From assembly GCA_905221605.1 (NCBI GenBank), contig CAJNDS010002267.1, forward strand, positions 145,001 through 209,000: a stretch of 64,000 nucleotides of DNA, in the 5' to 3' direction. Shown here piece by piece: positions 50,001 through 53,000 of the stretch. The notes beneath the pieces are model-generated. The model searched no databases, was not told where the DNA came from, and worked only from the letters and a program-made list of their open reading frames with translations. Position 1 is the first letter of the stretch, and every line of letters begins with the position of its first letter. This DNA is from Symbiodinium natans (Eukaryota; Sar; Dinophyceae; Suessiales; Symbiodiniaceae). A program made the translations under genes and the position numbers.

Positions 50001-53000
50001 CTAAACCCCTAAAACCCTTAAGAACCCTAAACCCCAAACCCCTTAAAACCTTAAAACCCTGAACCCCTAAAACCTGAATAACTCTAGAATTCTGACAGGC
50101 TGCTGTCGTGGACTTTGGGGGGCAGCAAGGTCGGCGAACAGCGGTTTAGGGTCGAGGGGTTGGGATGTTCCCCCTGATACAAAAGCAGCCCTGCATAGGG
50201 ATTCTGATCGGGGGTGCGAGAATGCCTATTAAGGATGGCTAGTACAAGTGTTCCCCCACTATACCAACAGCCCTTTATAGGGATAAAAAAAGGGGGGGGG
50301 TACGATAATCCCCATTAAGGAATGTCAGTACAAGGGGGGGAACATCCCAAGTTGAGGGTTTCGGGTTTCGGGTTGAGGGTTTAGGGTTGAGGGTTTAGGT
50401 TGGGGGTTTAGGGTTTAGGGTTTAGGGTTTAGGGTTTAGGGTTTAGGGTTTAGGGTTTAGGGTTTAGGGTTTAGGGTTTAGGGTTTAGGGTTTAGGGCAA
50501 CTTGATGTGGCTTCATGCCAGGCTGCTTCCTCTGAGTTCGGGGGGGCTCTGAAGCCCGAAACCTTCAAGCCTCGAAGCCTGAGATGCCTACACCCTACAC
50601 CCTACACCCTACACCCTAAACCCTAAACCCTAAACCCTAAACCCTAAACCCTAAACCCTAAACCCTAAACCGACTTCAACCCCCCCCCCCCCCCCCGCAC
50701 CCCCCAAACCAAAAACACAAGACACCCAGCCTCTGCTCGCTGCGCCGCTGACCTCGGCGGCGGCTGAAATCCTGTGGCCTCCGCCTGAAAGGCGGGGTTT
50801 AGGGTTTGGGTTTTAGGGTTTAGGGTTTAGGGTTTAGGGTTTAGGGTTTAGGGTTTAGGGTTTAGGGTTTAGGGTTTAGGGTTTAGGGTTTAGGGCTTAG
50901 GGCTTAGGGCTTAGGGTTTAGGGTTTAGGGTTTAGGTATTAGGGTGTGATGGATGAACTACATCGTATTTGGAACAATGCTTGCCTCTCATATCTCGGGC
51001 CTCGGGCACAGGGTTTTTGGCTTAGGTTTAGGATTTAGGGTTTGGGGCTTAGTGCTTAGGGTGTTTTGCACTTGCTCTACAGCATGTCACCCCCTTCGCC
51101 CTGGCTAAACAGTCGAACCCGACTTGGGAGTCTCTTTACATGGTCCGGGGATGCCAAAAGGAGCCAGTCCTCCGGCAGCCCCCCCGGGGAGAGAAGCCTG
51201 GCAATTGATTCTGACAGGCGAAATGTTCTTATGACGCCCGGAAGACATTGTAGCAGATACTACCGTGCCTCCCCCCAAACAGCCCCAAAGGTCCTGAATA
51301 GCCGGACAAACTTGTCTTAGGGTTTAGGGCTTGACGTGCAGGCTTGGGGAGCTAACTTTGTTGCTTTCAGAAGGGGCTTAGGGGCTTGCATGTTGGGGCT
51401 TGGTGTTTGGGTCTAGAATGGGGATGACTTGGAGAGTTCACCTATACCAGAACTCTGAGAACCGTACACGAGGCTCATACCCTATCCCTTCCCATCCCGG
51501 TTTAGGGCCTCACTTCCTGATTGCTGTACATGCAAGCCTTCCGACAAGAAGGAAGCACCCCAAGATTAACGGAAGGGGGGGGAGGTGGAGCACGGTGCAC
51601 GCGTAAGGAATTGAACCCCAAAGCCCTAAACCCCAAACCCCAAACCCTAAACCTCGAATCCGAATGTCAAACCCGAAAAACCCGAGTCCCGAAACCCTAA
51701 ACCCTAAACCACCCAACCTCCGAACCCTCAACTCTTCCGCACCTTGGGTGGCGGTTCCTCCTCCGACTCTTCCTCCTCGGAGCACTCCGGGTTCCTGGGC
51801 TTGAGTCTGCGGAATAGGTTTAGGGTTTAGGATTTAGGGTTTAGGGTTTAGGAGAAGGGTTTAGGGTTTAGGGTTTAGGGTTTAGGGTTTAGGGTTTAGG
51901 GTTTAGGGTTTAGGGTTTAGGGTTTAGGGTTTAGGGTTTAGGGTTTAGGGTTTAGGGTTTAGGGCCGAGGGTTGAGGGTTGAGGGTTTAAGGTTTAGGGT
52001 TCAGGGTTGAGGGTTTCATCCCTTCTCCGATTAGAGTACCCCTGATACTAAAACCTCCCGACCCCAAAGCCCGATCCCGCAATCGCCCCTATTCAATCCG
52101 CCAGCCTGTACCGAACTGGGGGGGGGGGGGGGGGTTAGGTTAGGGGGGGGGTCGGAAGCCTGATTAGGGTTTAGGGTCTAAGGTTTAGGGTTTAGGGTTC
52201 ATGAGGATGACTGCCCTTCTCTTTTTCTCAGAGGTTTGGTCTAGGGTGTTTAGGGCTTCTATACAAGTTACGAAGCCTGGCCGAATCAAATTATCATTAT
52301 CAGGGCCTGAAAAATTCGAATAGGGCTTGGGGGGTTATGACAGTATACTTACAAAGGGACCACAAGGACCATTAGTACTTACTCCGACCCCTATATCACT
52401 TGCATCGCGCTTGTCTGGGGTCATGTCCGCTTGCTTCTTGGCACTGGGAGATCGCAACAAAAAGCACGAAGGCCAAATACTCTATTTATCTCCGGACGCC
52501 CGAAAAAAAAACCAAACATCCTCATTGGAAAGGTTCCCCCTGAAACTAACAGTCCCTTTCATGGGGATTTTAACACCCCCTATTTAAATCACTCTTAAGG
52601 ACTTAGGGGGAACATCCCAAATCCTCATCCATATTCATGGATACTACGCGGGGGCTTCGAGTTTCCAGGGTTGCCAATGGGTTTGGAGCCTCCGGCGTCC
52701 TTGAAGCTCTCAGAGCTCCCATAGAGCAGTCCACTTTGTTTCTGTCAGCTTTGCTCGCGTTCTTTGTGCGCATCTTGGCAAGAATTGACGAGAGAAGAGC
52801 ATCCTTGAATCGCATAGCAGTGTGCATCACGAAGACCTTTGGAAGGCTGGCAAAAATGGCCAAAGCTGCTCGATGTTCGTCAGAACCTTGCATAGAGGCC
52901 AGGAGAGATGTTGATTTCGGTACGGGCGGGAGCAGATCTCCTGCCAGCAAAAGGAACGTGATGCGTCCACAAAGTTCAGAGGGACGAGCGTAGTCGCTGA

